In this document: positions 34,951-44,095 of the stretch, piece after piece
How positions within the stretch are numbered: position 1 is the first letter of the stretch
Layout of the letters: each line of letters starts with the position of its first letter
Assembly: GCA_041625575.1 (NCBI GenBank)
Contig: JBFJTG010000006.1
Location: 4,160-68,159 of the forward strand
Length of the DNA: 64,000 nucleotides
Reading direction: 5' to 3'
Source: Litorivivens sp041625575
GTDB taxonomy: Bacteria > Pseudomonadota > Gammaproteobacteria > Pseudomonadales > Spongiibacteraceae
Program-made: the position numbers and the translations under genes
The notes under the pieces: generated by a model
Told to the model about the DNA's origin: nothing
Seen by the model: only the letters and a program-made list of their open reading frames with translations
Databases searched by the model: none

Positions 34951-34979
34951 ATGTCACCGGACAGTAGACGAGGCATAGG

Positions 34980-36485
34980 ATGAGCAAAGAAATATTATTG
35001 GTAGCCGAAGCAGTCTCAAATGAGAAGGGCGTATCGCGCGAGATCATTTTTGAGGCTATAGAGCAAGCGCTGGCAACGGCCGCTAAAAAACGCTTTGATG
35101 AAGAATCCGACGTCTACGTCGTGATTGACCGGGTGACCGGCGATTACGAAACGTTCCGTCGTTGGGATGTTGTTGCCGACGACGAAATGGCGCTTCTCGG
35201 AACACAGTTTACCCTTGAAGAAGCCCATGAGAAGGACCCCAATCTCAAAGCGGGTGATTCTTTCGAAGAGCAGATTGAAAATGTTGGTTTTGGCCGAATC
35301 GCCGCCCAGACCGCAAAGCAGGTCATCGTACAGAAGGTGCGGGAAGCCGAGCGTGCGCAGGTGGTTGAGCAGTACGAAAAACGCATCGGCGAGCTGATCA
35401 ACGGCACCGTCAAGAAGGTGACCCGCGACAATATCATCGTCGACCTCGGCAATAATGCAGAGGGCCTGATGCCTCGCGAAGAGTTGGTGGGTCGCGAAGT
35501 TTTCCGTATTAACGATCGTGTTCGCGCCATTCTCCTGGAAGTGCGTGCGGACGTGCGAGGGCCTCAGCTGCTGTTGAGCCGCGCTTGCCCCGAAATGCTT
35601 ATCGAGCTCTTCAAAATCGAAGTGCCTGAAATTGCCGAGCAGGTTATCGAGATCCGTGCGGCTGCGCGCGATCCCGGTTCGCGAGCAAAAATTGCCGTTA
35701 AAACTAACGATGGCCGTATTGACCCCGTTGGCGCTTGTGTGGGTATGCGTGGTGCACGCGTACAGGCCGTATCCGGTGAGCTCAGTAATGAGCGTGTAGA
35801 TATTGTGTTGTGGGATGACAATCCCGCGCAGCTGGTTATTAACGCGATGTCGCCCGCTGAAGTGGAATCGATTGTTGTTGATGAAGATGCCAAGACCATG
35901 GATATCGGCGTCAATGAAGATAATTTGGCTCAGGCGATCGGTCGCGCAGGACAGAACGTTCGTCTGGCGAGCCAATTAACGGGCTGGGAAATCAACGTCA
36001 TGAGCGTTGAAGATATGGCTGAAAAGCACGAAGCGGAATCCGGTCAGGTTATTGAAATGTTTATGAAGGCACTGGATATCGATGAAGATGTCGCCGGTGT
36101 ATTGGTAGAGGAAGGGTTTACCACTCTGGAAGAGGTGGCCTACGTGCCGCTAGAGGAGATGCTGGGCATCGATGGTTTTGACGAAGAAATTGCCGAGGAA
36201 TTACGTGCGCGCGCGAAAGATGCCCTGTTGACACAGGCCATCGCCAGCGAAGAGCAGCTTGATACGGCAGAACCGGCAGAAGATTTGCTGGCCATGGACG
36301 GAATGGATCGCCACTTGGCTTTCCTGATGGCTAAACAAGGCATCATCACCATGGAAGACTTGGCTGAACAAGCCATAGAAGATTTATTGGATATCGAGGG
36401 TATGGACAGCGAGAAAGCTGGCCAACTGATCATGACAGCGCGAGCGCCATGGTTTGCGGACGAAGAGTCCGGGGACGCTCAATAG
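34980..36485 (+). CDS. nusA: Transcription termination/antitermination protein NusA
   Basis: NusA binds RNA polymerase and controls pausing, termination and antitermination. The 501-aa protein has the N-terminal polymerase-binding domain (1-125), an S1 domain starting near LINGTVKKVTRDNIIVDL, two KH domains (the second with AIGRAGQNVRLAS), and two acidic C-terminal repeats of the gammaproteobacterial type. The ATG at 34980 follows AGG. It lies between rimP and infB as usual. Confidence 0.98.
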   Translation: MSKEILLVAEAVSNEKGVSREIIFEAIEQALATAAKKRFDEESDVYVVIDRVTGDYETFRRWDVVADDEMALLGTQFTLEEAHEKDPNLKAGDSFEEQIENVGFGRIAAQTAKQVIVQKVREAERAQVVEQYEKRIGELINGTVKKVTRDNIIVDLGNNAEGLMPREELVGREVFRINDRVRAILLEVRADVRGPQLLLSRACPEMLIELFKIEVPEIAEQVIEIRAAARDPGSRAKIAVKTNDGRIDPVGACVGMRGARVQAVSGELSNERVDIVLWDDNPAQLVINAMSPAEVESIVVDEDAKTMDIGVNEDNLAQAIGRAGQNVRLASQLTGWEINVMSVEDMAEKHEAESGQVIEMFMKALDIDEDVAGVLVEEGFTTLEEVAYVPLEEMLGIDGFDEEIAEELRARAKDALLTQAIASEEQLDTAEPAEDLLAMDGMDRHLAFLMAKQGIITMEDLAEQAIEDLLDIEGMDSEKAGQLIMTARAPWFADEESGDAQ

Positions 36486-36539
36486 AACGCGTTACTAAAA
36501 CGCATTGGTCGCTGTCGGACGAGGTAAGGAGAATAACGA

Positions 36540-39236
36540 ATGGCTGAAGTAACGGTAAGCCAGCTAGCAGACGTAGTGGGAACGCCCGTGGATCGTCTGC
36601 TAAAACAGATGAAAGAAGCCGGCTTGAAACATCAGGCAGCTGAAGAGGCTGTGTCAGATGACGATAAGCAGGTGTTGCTGGCTTTTCTTAAAAACAGTCA
36701 TGGCGAATCTGCAGAGGCGCCGGCGAAGATTACGCTAAAGCGAAAAACGCTGAGCACGCTGAAAACGGGTTCGGGGTCGGGCAAGAAAACGGTTAGCGTT
36801 GAGGTGCGTAAAAAGCGTACTTATGTGAAACGTGAACCTGCAGAAATTGCCCAGGAAGAAGCAGACGCAGCGGCGGCAGCGAAAGCAGATGCTGATAAGA
36901 AGGCAGCTGCGGAGGCTGCGGCCAAGGCGGCGGCTGAAAAAGCGGCTGCAGATGAAGCGGCCGCTCAAGTGGAGAAAGCTGCAGCGCCTGTGGCGGAAAA
37001 GCCGGTTGAGCCTGTTGAGAAACCGGTGGAGCCAGCACCTGCTCCGGCAAAACGTAAGCCGGTAGAAAAGGTTGAGCTGGACCCTGAAGTGCTGCGTCAG
37101 CGCGCGGCTCAACGTCGTATGGACGAAGAAGCTGCTGATCTTGCCAAGCGGGAAGCGATGCTTGCCAAGCGCGAGGAAGATGAACGCATCGCGGCACAGC
37201 AGGTTGAAGAAGCGAAAAAGGCATCTGCGACGCCACACAAAGATAAAGATGCGGTTGACAAGAACAAGCCCAAGAAAGTCATTCGAACCAAAGAGGGTGA
37301 TGACGACAAACCGCGCGGTAAACGCACAAAAGCAGCGCCGAAGGGGCGTGGTCGCGTTTCAGTTAACGCTGACTTCGAAGAAGATGATGGCAGTCATCGT
37401 CGCGGTAAAAAGAAAACCCTGAAATTGCCTGACGATCACAAGCGTCATGCCTTCCAGGCTCCAACGGAGAAAGCTGTGAAGGAAGTCGCAATACCTGAAA
37501 CCATATCAGTTGGTGAGCTTGCCCAGCGCATGAGCGTGAAGGCGGGTGAAGTTATCAAAGAGCTTATGAAACTTGGCGTGATGGCCACGATTAACCAGGC
37601 GCTGGATCAGGAAACCGCGCAACTGGTTGTCGAGGAAATGGGCCACGTAGCGAAAGCGGTCTCTGACGATGCTGTGGAAGAAGCGTTGGAAGAAACACTG
37701 ATGTCCCATGGTGAAGGCACTCCCGTGCCGCGTGCGCCCGTCGTTACTGTTATGGGTCATGTTGACCACGGTAAGACTTCGCTGCTCGATTACATTCGTA
37801 AGACCAAGGTTGCCAGTGGCGAAGCTGGTGGCATTACCCAGCATATTGGTGCCTACCACGTCGAAACCGGTCGCGGCATGATTACCTTTCTGGACACCCC
37901 CGGACACGCGGCATTTACGGCCATGCGTGCACGCGGCGCCAAGAGCACGGATATCGTAATACTCGTTGTTGCGGCTGACGATGGCGTTATGCCGCAAACC
38001 GAAGAAGCGATATTGCACGCCAAAGCTGCAGGCGTGCCGATAGTGGTTGCGGTCAATAAAATGGACAAGGAAGGCGCTGACCCCGATCGCGTCAAAAATG
38101 AGCTGTCAGCCAAGGAAGTTATCTCCGAAGAGTGGGGGGGCGATACGCAGTTTGTGCACGTTTCTGCACATACAGGTGAAGGTATTGATGCCCTGCTCGA
38201 CGCCATATTGCTGCAGTCCGAATTACTCGAATTGAAATCGCCTGTCGATGTACCGGGTCAGGGTTTGGTTATTGAGTCGCGTCTTGACAAGGGTCGAGGG
38301 TCAATTGCCTCTGTTCTGGTTCAAAGCGGCACGCTGCGCAAGGGCGATATTGTGTTGGCCGGCCAGTATTACGGCCGAGTACGCGCGATGATTGACGAAA
38401 ATGGTAGGCAAGTTGATACCGCCGGCCCGTCTATTCCGGTTGAGATTCTCGGTCTTGACGGCACCCCCGATGCTGGTGACAGCTTCGTGGTGGTCGAGAA
38501 CGAAAAGCGTGCACGCGATGTTGCCGATTTCCGCGCACACAAGGACCGCGATCAAAAGATCAAGCGTCAGCATGCTGCCAAGCTGGACAACATGTTTGAC
38601 CGCATGACGGAAGCTCAGGGTCGTCAGTCGCTGAACATCGTTCTTAAAACTGACGTGCGCGGATCTCTGGAAGCACTGCAGGCGTCGCTCGCCGATGCAG
38701 GTAATGACGAGGTTTCGGTTAATGTGGTTGCCGGCGGTGTTGGCGGTATTACAGAAACGGATATCAATCTGGCCATCACTTCCGGTGCGGTCATGTTTGG
38801 TTTTAACGTCCGCGCAGATGTTGCTGCTCGCAGGCTCGCTGAAAACGAAGGCGTTGATCTGCGCTATTACAGCGTTATCTACGATCTGATTGACGATGTG
38901 AAGCAGGCTCTGACCGGGATGTTGTCGCCGGAGATGCGCGAAGAGATTGTTGGTGTTGCGCAAGTGCGGGATGTCTTCAAATCACCGAAACTGGGTGCAA
39001 TTGCCGGTTGTATGGTTATTGAAGGTACAGTGTTCCGTAATAACCCGATTCGTGTGCTGCGCGATAACGTCGTCATTTATGAAGGTGAGCTCGAATCATT
39101 GCGTCGTTTCAAAGATGACGTTGCAGAAGTTCGCAACGGTTTCGAATGTGGTATTGGCGTTAAAAACTATAACGATGTGCGCGCAGGCGACCAGATAGAG
39201 GTCTATCAGGTCAGAGAAGTTGCTCGTAGTCTATAA
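36540..39236 (+). CDS. infB: Translation initiation factor IF-2
   Basis: IF-2 is the GTPase that brings initiator tRNA to the 30S subunit. The 898-aa protein starts with an IF2_N domain (1-50), then has a long charged Ala/Lys/Glu-rich linker (about 95-260) and a second IF2_N domain around ISVGELAQRMSVKAG. The G domain carries GHVDHGKTSLLD, DTPGH and NKMD, and domains II-IV follow. The length fits gammaproteobacterial IF-2 alpha. An internal start for a shorter form is possible but cannot be shown here. Confidence 0.98.
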   Translation: MAEVTVSQLADVVGTPVDRLLKQMKEAGLKHQAAEEAVSDDDKQVLLAFLKNSHGESAEAPAKITLKRKTLSTLKTGSGSGKKTVSVEVRKKRTYVKREPAEIAQEEADAAAAAKADADKKAAAEAAAKAAAEKAAADEAAAQVEKAAAPVAEKPVEPVEKPVEPAPAPAKRKPVEKVELDPEVLRQRAAQRRMDEEAADLAKREAMLAKREEDERIAAQQVEEAKKASATPHKDKDAVDKNKPKKVIRTKEGDDDKPRGKRTKAAPKGRGRVSVNADFEEDDGSHRRGKKKTLKLPDDHKRHAFQAPTEKAVKEVAIPETISVGELAQRMSVKAGEVIKELMKLGVMATINQALDQETAQLVVEEMGHVAKAVSDDAVEEALEETLMSHGEGTPVPRAPVVTVMGHVDHGKTSLLDYIRKTKVASGEAGGITQHIGAYHVETGRGMITFLDTPGHAAFTAMRARGAKSTDIVILVVAADDGVMPQTEEAILHAKAAGVPIVVAVNKMDKEGADPDRVKNELSAKEVISEEWGGDTQFVHVSAHTGEGIDALLDAILLQSELLELKSPVDVPGQGLVIESRLDKGRGSIASVLVQSGTLRKGDIVLAGQYYGRVRAMIDENGRQVDTAGPSIPVEILGLDGTPDAGDSFVVVENEKRARDVADFRAHKDRDQKIKRQHAAKLDNMFDRMTEAQGRQSLNIVLKTDVRGSLEALQASLADAGNDEVSVNVVAGGVGGITETDINLAITSGAVMFGFNVRADVAARRLAENEGVDLRYYSVIYDLIDDVKQALTGMLSPEMREEIVGVAQVRDVFKSPKLGAIAGCMVIEGTVFRNNPIRVLRDNVVIYEGELESLRRFKDDVAEVRNGFECGIGVKNYNDVRAGDQIEVYQVREVARSL

Positions 39237-39268
39237 TTGGTACAGGCTGTGATTGAGAAGGTGGTGGA

Positions 39269-39658
39269 TTGAAAGAGTTCAAGCGTACCGACCGGGTTGC
39301 CGATTTCCTAAAAAAGGAACTTGGCAGCCTCATCCAGCTTGAGCTGCGTGATCCGCGTCTTGGCATGGTCAGCGTAACGGATGTAGCTGTTAGTAAAGAT
39401 CTGGCCCACGCCCGTATTTTCGTGACCGTAATGGGCAAGGAAACAGCCGAAGAAGCCGAAGAGGCGCTGAACGTTCTCAACCATGCGGCCGGCTTTCTTC
39501 GCTCTCGCGTTGCCAAAAATCACAACGCTCGTACCACGCCAGCGCTAAAGTTCTTGTTCGACACAGCGGTTAGGCGCGGCGAATATATGTCGCGTTTGAT
39601 CGAGAGTGCCGTTGCCGGTGACAGTAAAGATCGCAGCGACGATACGCCGGAGCAGTAA
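39269..39658 (+). CDS. rbfA: Ribosome-binding factor A
   Basis: RbfA assists 16S rRNA 5'-end maturation and cold adaptation. The 129-aa KH-like protein has the family core FKRTDRVADFLKKELGSLI, DPRLGMVSVTDVAVSKDL and the C-terminal FLFDTAVRRGEYMSRLI-like segment. The start is TTG at 39269, with AAGGTGG upstream. Its stop overlaps the truB start by one base (TAATG). Confidence 0.96.
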   Translation: MKEFKRTDRVADFLKKELGSLIQLELRDPRLGMVSVTDVAVSKDLAHARIFVTVMGKETAEEAEEALNVLNHAAGFLRSRVAKNHNARTTPALKFLFDTAVRRGEYMSRLIESAVAGDSKDRSDDTPEQ

Positions 39659-40587
39659 TGGCCAGGCGTCGGCGCGGCCGTCCCCTGGACGGCATCCTTA
39701 TACTCGACAAACCCCTCGGGCGCAGTTCAAATAGTGCCCTTCAAGCCTGCCGGTCGATATATTCCGCCGCAAAAGCCGGTCATACCGGCAGTCTTGATCC
39801 GCTTGCGACGGGTGTGCTCCCGGTGTGCTTTGGCGAGGCCACTAAATTCTCCCAGTTTCTCCTTGATGCCGACAAAGGCTATGCCACGACGGTCATTTTT
39901 GGTTGCGCAACAACAACCGGCGATGCCGAGGGTGATATCACCGCTGAAGTTGATGCTTCCGGTTTGACTGAGGCGGTATTGAAGGCTGCGATGGCAAGCT
40001 TCGAAGGTGAGATCGATCAAGTGCCTTCGATGTATTCGGCCCTAAAGCAAAATGGCCGACCCTTATATGAACTGGCGCGTAAGGGTATTGAAGTTGAGCG
40101 CAAGGCGCGCAGGATTACGATTCATCGTTTGGAGTTACAGGCCTTTAGGCCGGGCGCGCGTGCCGAAGCTGATTTGCTCGTGACGTGCACTAAAGGCACC
40201 TATATTCGGTCTTTGGCCGAAGATTTGGGCAGCGTTCTGGGCCTTGGCGCCCACGTGTCCGTGCTGCGTCGCACCATGGCCGGCCCCTTTGATCTCTCCC
40301 GGGCGATCACGCTGCCGACCCTTGAAGCGATGAAGCAGGCCGATGCCATCGGCGAGCTTGACGCTCTCTTATTGCCGACCGAGCTGGCGATACCGCATCT
40401 GCCGATGCTCAGTTTGGGCGAGTCGGCAGGCTATTTTCTTTTGCAGGGGCAGGCTGTACAGATGCCCAAGGCACCCACCGAGGGTTTGGTCGGTTTGAAG
40501 CTGGAGGATGGTCGCTTTGTCGGGGTTGGTGAAATCATGGATGACGGGCGGGTTGCCCCTCGCCGTTTGGTTTCCAATGTGCGATAA
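39658..40587 (+). CDS. truB: tRNA pseudouridine(55) synthase TruB
   Basis: TruB makes pseudouridine 55 in the T-loop of tRNAs. The 309-aa protein has the catalytic Asp in GHTGSLDPLATG and the segments PSMYSALKQNGRPLYELAR and TKGTYIRSLAEDLG. A C-terminal PUA-like region follows. Coupled to rbfA by a one-base overlap. rpsO follows after 169 bp that include its own leader. Confidence 0.97.
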   Translation: MARRRRGRPLDGILILDKPLGRSSNSALQACRSIYSAAKAGHTGSLDPLATGVLPVCFGEATKFSQFLLDADKGYATTVIFGCATTTGDAEGDITAEVDASGLTEAVLKAAMASFEGEIDQVPSMYSALKQNGRPLYELARKGIEVERKARRITIHRLELQAFRPGARAEADLLVTCTKGTYIRSLAEDLGSVLGLGAHVSVLRRTMAGPFDLSRAITLPTLEAMKQADAIGELDALLLPTELAIPHLPMLSLGESAGYFLLQGQAVQMPKAPTEGLVGLKLEDGRFVGVGEIMDDGRVAPRRLVSNVR

Positions 40588-40638
40588 TGCGCGGCTGGCC
40601 TGGGGCTGACTACTTGTTGTAGTGTCTTAGGTGGTAAC

Positions 40639-40670
40639 GAACCTGTCTGTAAATATGCACGGGCAGGCTC
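40639..40670 (+). promoter_or_regulatory. Hairpin in the rpsO 5' leader
   Basis: An 11-bp stem with one mismatch (GAACCTGTCTG against CGGGCAGGCTC) and a 10-nt AT-rich loop, 87 bp before the rpsO start. S15 is known to control its own mRNA in several bacteria through a leader structure; whether this hairpin serves that is inference. Confidence 0.4.
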
Positions 40671-40756
40671 GTCTCGAGGGTTACTGTGTTCGGTTCGCAA
40701 ACGCTTTCCGGGATAGGTAGTCCAAGCATATTCATAGAGATAGAGGAATTGAGACA

Positions 40757-41026
40757 ATGGCATTGTCCGCTCAAGAAAAAGCAGCAGTCGTTAAAGAGTA
40801 CCAACAGTCTGAATCAGACACCGGTTCGCCCGAAGTGCAAGTCGCACTGCTCACCGTGAACATCAATAAACTGCAAGGCCATTTCGAAGGTCACGGCAAG
40901 GATCACCATTCCCGCCGCGGTTTGATTCGTATGGTTAACCAGCGCCGTAAACTGCTGGATTACCTCAAGAAGAAAGATACCGGGCGTTACACTAGCCTGA
41001 TCGGACGCCTTGGATTGCGTCGTTAA
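40757..41026 (+). CDS. rpsO: 30S ribosomal protein S15
   Basis: An 89-aa primary 16S-rRNA-binding protein of the central domain. It is almost identical to the family consensus: GSPEVQVALLTVNINKLQ, HSRRGLIRMVNQRRKLLDYL and the end YTSLIGRLGLRR. Strong AGAGG ribosome site region upstream. A hairpin follows and then pnp, the conserved rpsO-pnp order. Confidence 0.98.
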   Translation: MALSAQEKAAVVKEYQQSESDTGSPEVQVALLTVNINKLQGHFEGHGKDHHSRRGLIRMVNQRRKLLDYLKKKDTGRYTSLIGRLGLRR

Positions 41027-41042
41027 TAGTAAGAATAGTGTG

Positions 41043-41067
41043 ATAGGGGCCGGTTTCCGGCCCCTAT
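41043..41067 (+). terminator. Hairpin between rpsO and pnp
   Basis: A perfect 11-bp stem (ATAGGGGCCGG / CCGGCCCCTAT) with a TTT loop, starting 16 bp after rpsO. Only a weak T-rich stretch follows, so read-through into pnp is likely; it can also be the RNase-processed site known in E. coli pnp autoregulation. Confidence 0.65.
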
Positions 41068-41102
41068 ACATTTATAAGACCTCAATGGAGGAAAACTGAG
41101 TG

Positions 41103-43235
41103 ATGAATCCCGTTCGAAAAACGTTCCAGTGGGGAAATCATAGTATTACCCTAGAAACAGGCCGTATTGCCCGTCAGGCAACCGGTGCTGTGCTGGTATC
41201 TATGGACGACGTATCTGTACTGTGCACCGTTGTTGGCGTGAAAAGCGTCAAGCCAGGCCAGGACTTTTTCCCGCTGGCAGTACATTACCAAGAGCGTACT
41301 TACGCTGCCGGCCGCATACCCGGTGGTTTCTTCAAGCGCGAAGGCCGTCCGTCCGAAAAAGAAACACTGACTTCTCGTCTGATCGACCGTCCGATACGCC
41401 CGCTGTTCCCGAAAGGCTACAAGAATGAAGTACAGGTTGTCTGTACGGTTATGTCGGCTGAGAGCAACATCGATCCTGATATCGCTGCCTTGATCGGCAC
41501 TTCCGCTGCACTGGCTATTTCCGGTGTTCCTTTCGCGGGCCCCATCGGTGGCGCGCGTGTTGGTTACACGGCAGAAAATGGCTACATGCTGAACCCGACC
41601 TATTCAGAGCTGGAAGACAGTGAGCTGAATATGGTAGTTGCCGGTACTGAAGATGCGGTATTGATGGTTGAGTCGGAAGCAGCTGAACTGACCGAAGATC
41701 AAATGCTGGGTGCGGTACTGTTTGCTCACCAGGAAATGCAGGCTGTAATCAAAGTCATTAACGAATTGGTTGCTGAAGCCGGTAAGCCCAAATGGGAAGT
41801 CGAGTCAGCCGAGGAAAATACAGCCTTGCTGGCCGCCGTTGCTGACGGTTACAAAGCGGGTTTGGGTGAAGCCTACCGCATTACCGACAAAATGGAGCGT
41901 TACGGCAAGGTTGGCGAACTTCGCGATCAAGCCATTGCTGCTCTGGCAGGTGAAGGAAGCGAGTTCAGCGCCGATGAGGTTGCTGGTGTATTCGGCAAGC
42001 TGGAAAAGCAGATTGTGCGTCAGCGCATTCTTAATGGCGAGCCGCGTATTGACGGTCGCGACAATCGCACAGTTCGTCCTATCGCGGTCGAAGTTGGCGT
42101 ATTGGCCAAAACTCACGGCTCTGCGCTCTTTACCCGTGGTGAAACACAGGCCATTGGTGTGACTACCCTGGGTACTACCCGTGACGCTCAGTTGATCGAT
42201 GCGCTGGAAGGCTCAAAGAAAGACAATTTCATGCTGCACTACAACTTCCCTCCCTACTCGGTTGGCGAAGCAGGACGTATCGGCTTTACGGGTCGTCGTG
42301 AAGTAGGGCATGGCCGTTTGGCCCGTCGCGGTTTGGCTGCAGTATTGCCAACGGCGGAAGAATTTCCCTACACAATCCGCGTTGTATCTGAAATCACTGA
42401 ATCAAACGGTTCCAGCTCCATGGCTTCAGTCTGCGTAGGCAGCCTGTCGATGATGGACGCTGGCGTTCCTTTGAAAGCTCCCGTCGCCGGTATTGCGATG
42501 GGTCTGGTGAAAGAAGGCGAGCGTTTTGCGGTTCTGACTGACATCCTGGGTGATGAAGATCATCTGGGTGACATGGACTTCAAAGTAGCGGGTACTGCCA
42601 ATGGTATTACTGCGTTGCAGATGGATATCAAGATTCAGGGCATCACCGAAAAGATCATGGAAATTGCCTTGGAGCAGGCCGAAACGGCTCGTTTGCACAT
42701 TCTGGGTCAGATGAATCAGGTGCTGCAGGTGTCGCGTACTGAAGTATCTAACAACGCACCGAGCATGATGACGATGAAAGTCGATTCCGACAAGATTCGT
42801 GACATCATCGGTAAAGGTGGCGCGACCATCCGTGCGATCTGCGAAGAGACACAAGCTCAAGTTGATATCGAAGACGACGGTACGGTCCGTATATACGGTG
42901 CCAATGCCGAGTCTCGCGATGCTGCGGTTGAGCGTGTTCTTGCGATCACTGCCGAAGCTGAAGTGGGCGCGACCTACACAGGTACCGTTTCACGCATCGT
43001 CGACTTTGGTGCTTTCGTCACTATCCTGCCAGGCAAAGACGGTCTCGTTCATATTTCTCAAATCGCTCATGAGCGTGTCGAGAATGTGACTGACTATTTA
43101 AAGGAAGGCGAGGAAATTCAGGTTAAGGTTCTGGACGTAGATCAGCGTGGTCGTATCAAGCTGTCTATCAAAGAGCTGACTGAAAAAGCTGAAGTTGTTG
43201 CCGAAGAGTCTGCTGAAGAAAATAGCGAAGACTAG
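41103..43235 (+). CDS. pnp: Polyribonucleotide nucleotidyltransferase (PNPase)
   Basis: A phosphorolytic 3'-5' exoribonuclease of the degradosome, 710 aa. Two RNase PH domains flank an alpha-helical domain. The first-core segment RPSEKETLTSRLIDRPIRPLFP and the second-core FTRGETQAIGVTTLG and SSSMASVCVGSLSMMDAG are conserved. KH (IRDIIGKGGATIRAI) and S1 (GATYTGTVSRIVDFGAFV) domains close the protein. The ATG at 41103 is used; a GTG at 41100 in frame is an alternative with slightly better spacing to GGAGG. Confidence 0.98.
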   Translation: MNPVRKTFQWGNHSITLETGRIARQATGAVLVSMDDVSVLCTVVGVKSVKPGQDFFPLAVHYQERTYAAGRIPGGFFKREGRPSEKETLTSRLIDRPIRPLFPKGYKNEVQVVCTVMSAESNIDPDIAALIGTSAALAISGVPFAGPIGGARVGYTAENGYMLNPTYSELEDSELNMVVAGTEDAVLMVESEAAELTEDQMLGAVLFAHQEMQAVIKVINELVAEAGKPKWEVESAEENTALLAAVADGYKAGLGEAYRITDKMERYGKVGELRDQAIAALAGEGSEFSADEVAGVFGKLEKQIVRQRILNGEPRIDGRDNRTVRPIAVEVGVLAKTHGSALFTRGETQAIGVTTLGTTRDAQLIDALEGSKKDNFMLHYNFPPYSVGEAGRIGFTGRREVGHGRLARRGLAAVLPTAEEFPYTIRVVSEITESNGSSSMASVCVGSLSMMDAGVPLKAPVAGIAMGLVKEGERFAVLTDILGDEDHLGDMDFKVAGTANGITALQMDIKIQGITEKIMEIALEQAETARLHILGQMNQVLQVSRTEVSNNAPSMMTMKVDSDKIRDIIGKGGATIRAICEETQAQVDIEDDGTVRIYGANAESRDAAVERVLAITAEAEVGATYTGTVSRIVDFGAFVTILPGKDGLVHISQIAHERVENVTDYLKEGEEIQVKVLDVDQRGRIKLSIKELTEKAEVVAEESAEENSED

Positions 43236-43262
43236 TCGCACTGCGCATTAGCCGGCGCAAAT

Positions 43263-43289
43263 AAAAAGGGAGCTTCGGCTCCCTTTTTT
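43263..43289 (+). terminator. Bidirectional terminator of pnp
   Basis: AAAAAGGGAGC, a TTCG tetraloop, then GCTCCCTTTTTT. It lies between convergent pnp and the SDR gene and marks the end of the conserved backbone. Confidence 0.93.
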
Positions 43290-43327
43290 GTGCCTGAAAT
43301 CTGAGGCTTTAAAGGGCATCCTCTGTC

Positions 43328-44095
43328 TTAGCCAACCGTTCGCCCCTGATCTACCTGATAGACGGCGCCGTGAACCGCCTTGGCCTCATCAGATGCGAGA
43401 AAGGCAACGGTTGCTGCAACCTCGCCTGCTTCCATAAAGCCGCGCTCGGTGCTGGAGCGCATGATCAGTTCGAAATCCATGTCGTCGGCAAATTGGATAT
43501 TCTGAATCTGTGGCGTATTCATGCCCCCGGGGCATACGGCATTGACGCGCAACTCGGTCTTCAGGAATTCCATTGCCAGCGCCCGGGTGAGGCCGATCAA
43601 ACCGTGCTTGGCGGCGCAGTAGCTAGCCGAATATGGCTGGCCCTGGGTCGAAGCGAGAGATCCGATATTGACGATATTGCCCTTGTTGGAAAGCAGGTGT
43701 GGAATGGCCGCTTGTGAGAGAAAGAAGGGTGCGTTGAGGTTAATGGCCATGTCCTGCTGCCAGTCTTGTTCGCTGACACTGTGCGTGTGGCGAAAGCGGT
43801 GAACGCCGGCGACGTTAAGCAAAATATCCAGCGCGGCAAACTCTACAATGGCAGCGTCGACGGCGGCTTGGCATTGGGGCGGTTCAGCTAGGTTGGCGAC
43901 GAAGGTTTTCAGGAGCGGGCTGCCGCATTCCTTTTCAAGCTCGGCAAGCTTGACCGAATCGCGCGCGACTGCAAGTACCGCAGCGCCCTCACTTAGTAAC
44001 TTGATTACACAGGCCTTACCCAGCCCTGAAGATGCGCCGGTGATTAGGGCTACTTTGCCGCCAAAGCGGCCTTGAGGCTCCATTAACTGCGGCAT
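43328..44095 (-). CDS. SDR family oxidoreductase
   Basis: A classical short-chain dehydrogenase of 255 aa. The cofactor motif TGASSGLG is at residues 19-26, NVAG stands for the NNAG motif, and the catalytic Ser and YCAAK tetrad are present (IGSLAS, SASYCAAKHG). The C-terminal PGGMNTPQI and YQVDQGRTVG segments are typical. The substrate cannot be predicted. It is the second gene of a two-SDR operon; its ATG overlaps the stop of the upstream SDR by one base. Confidence 0.85.
   Translation of the reverse strand: MPQLMEPQGRFGGKVALITGASSGLGKACVIKLLSEGAAVLAVARDSVKLAELEKECGSPLLKTFVANLAEPPQCQAAVDAAIVEFAALDILLNVAGVHRFRHTHSVSEQDWQQDMAINLNAPFFLSQAAIPHLLSNKGNIVNIGSLASTQGQPYSASYCAAKHGLIGLTRALAMEFLKTELRVNAVCPGGMNTPQIQNIQFADDMDFELIMRSSTERGFMEAGEVAATVAFLASDEAKAVHGAVYQVDQGRTVG

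Noticed and set aside
35016..35975. 319-codon open frame antisense to nusA
   Set aside because: Shadow of the nusA codon pattern; no domain and no ribosome site.
36840..37240. Low-complexity Ala/Glu/Lys-rich stretch with long overlapping frames
   Set aside because: It is the known flexible linker of IF-2, not a separate repeat or gene.
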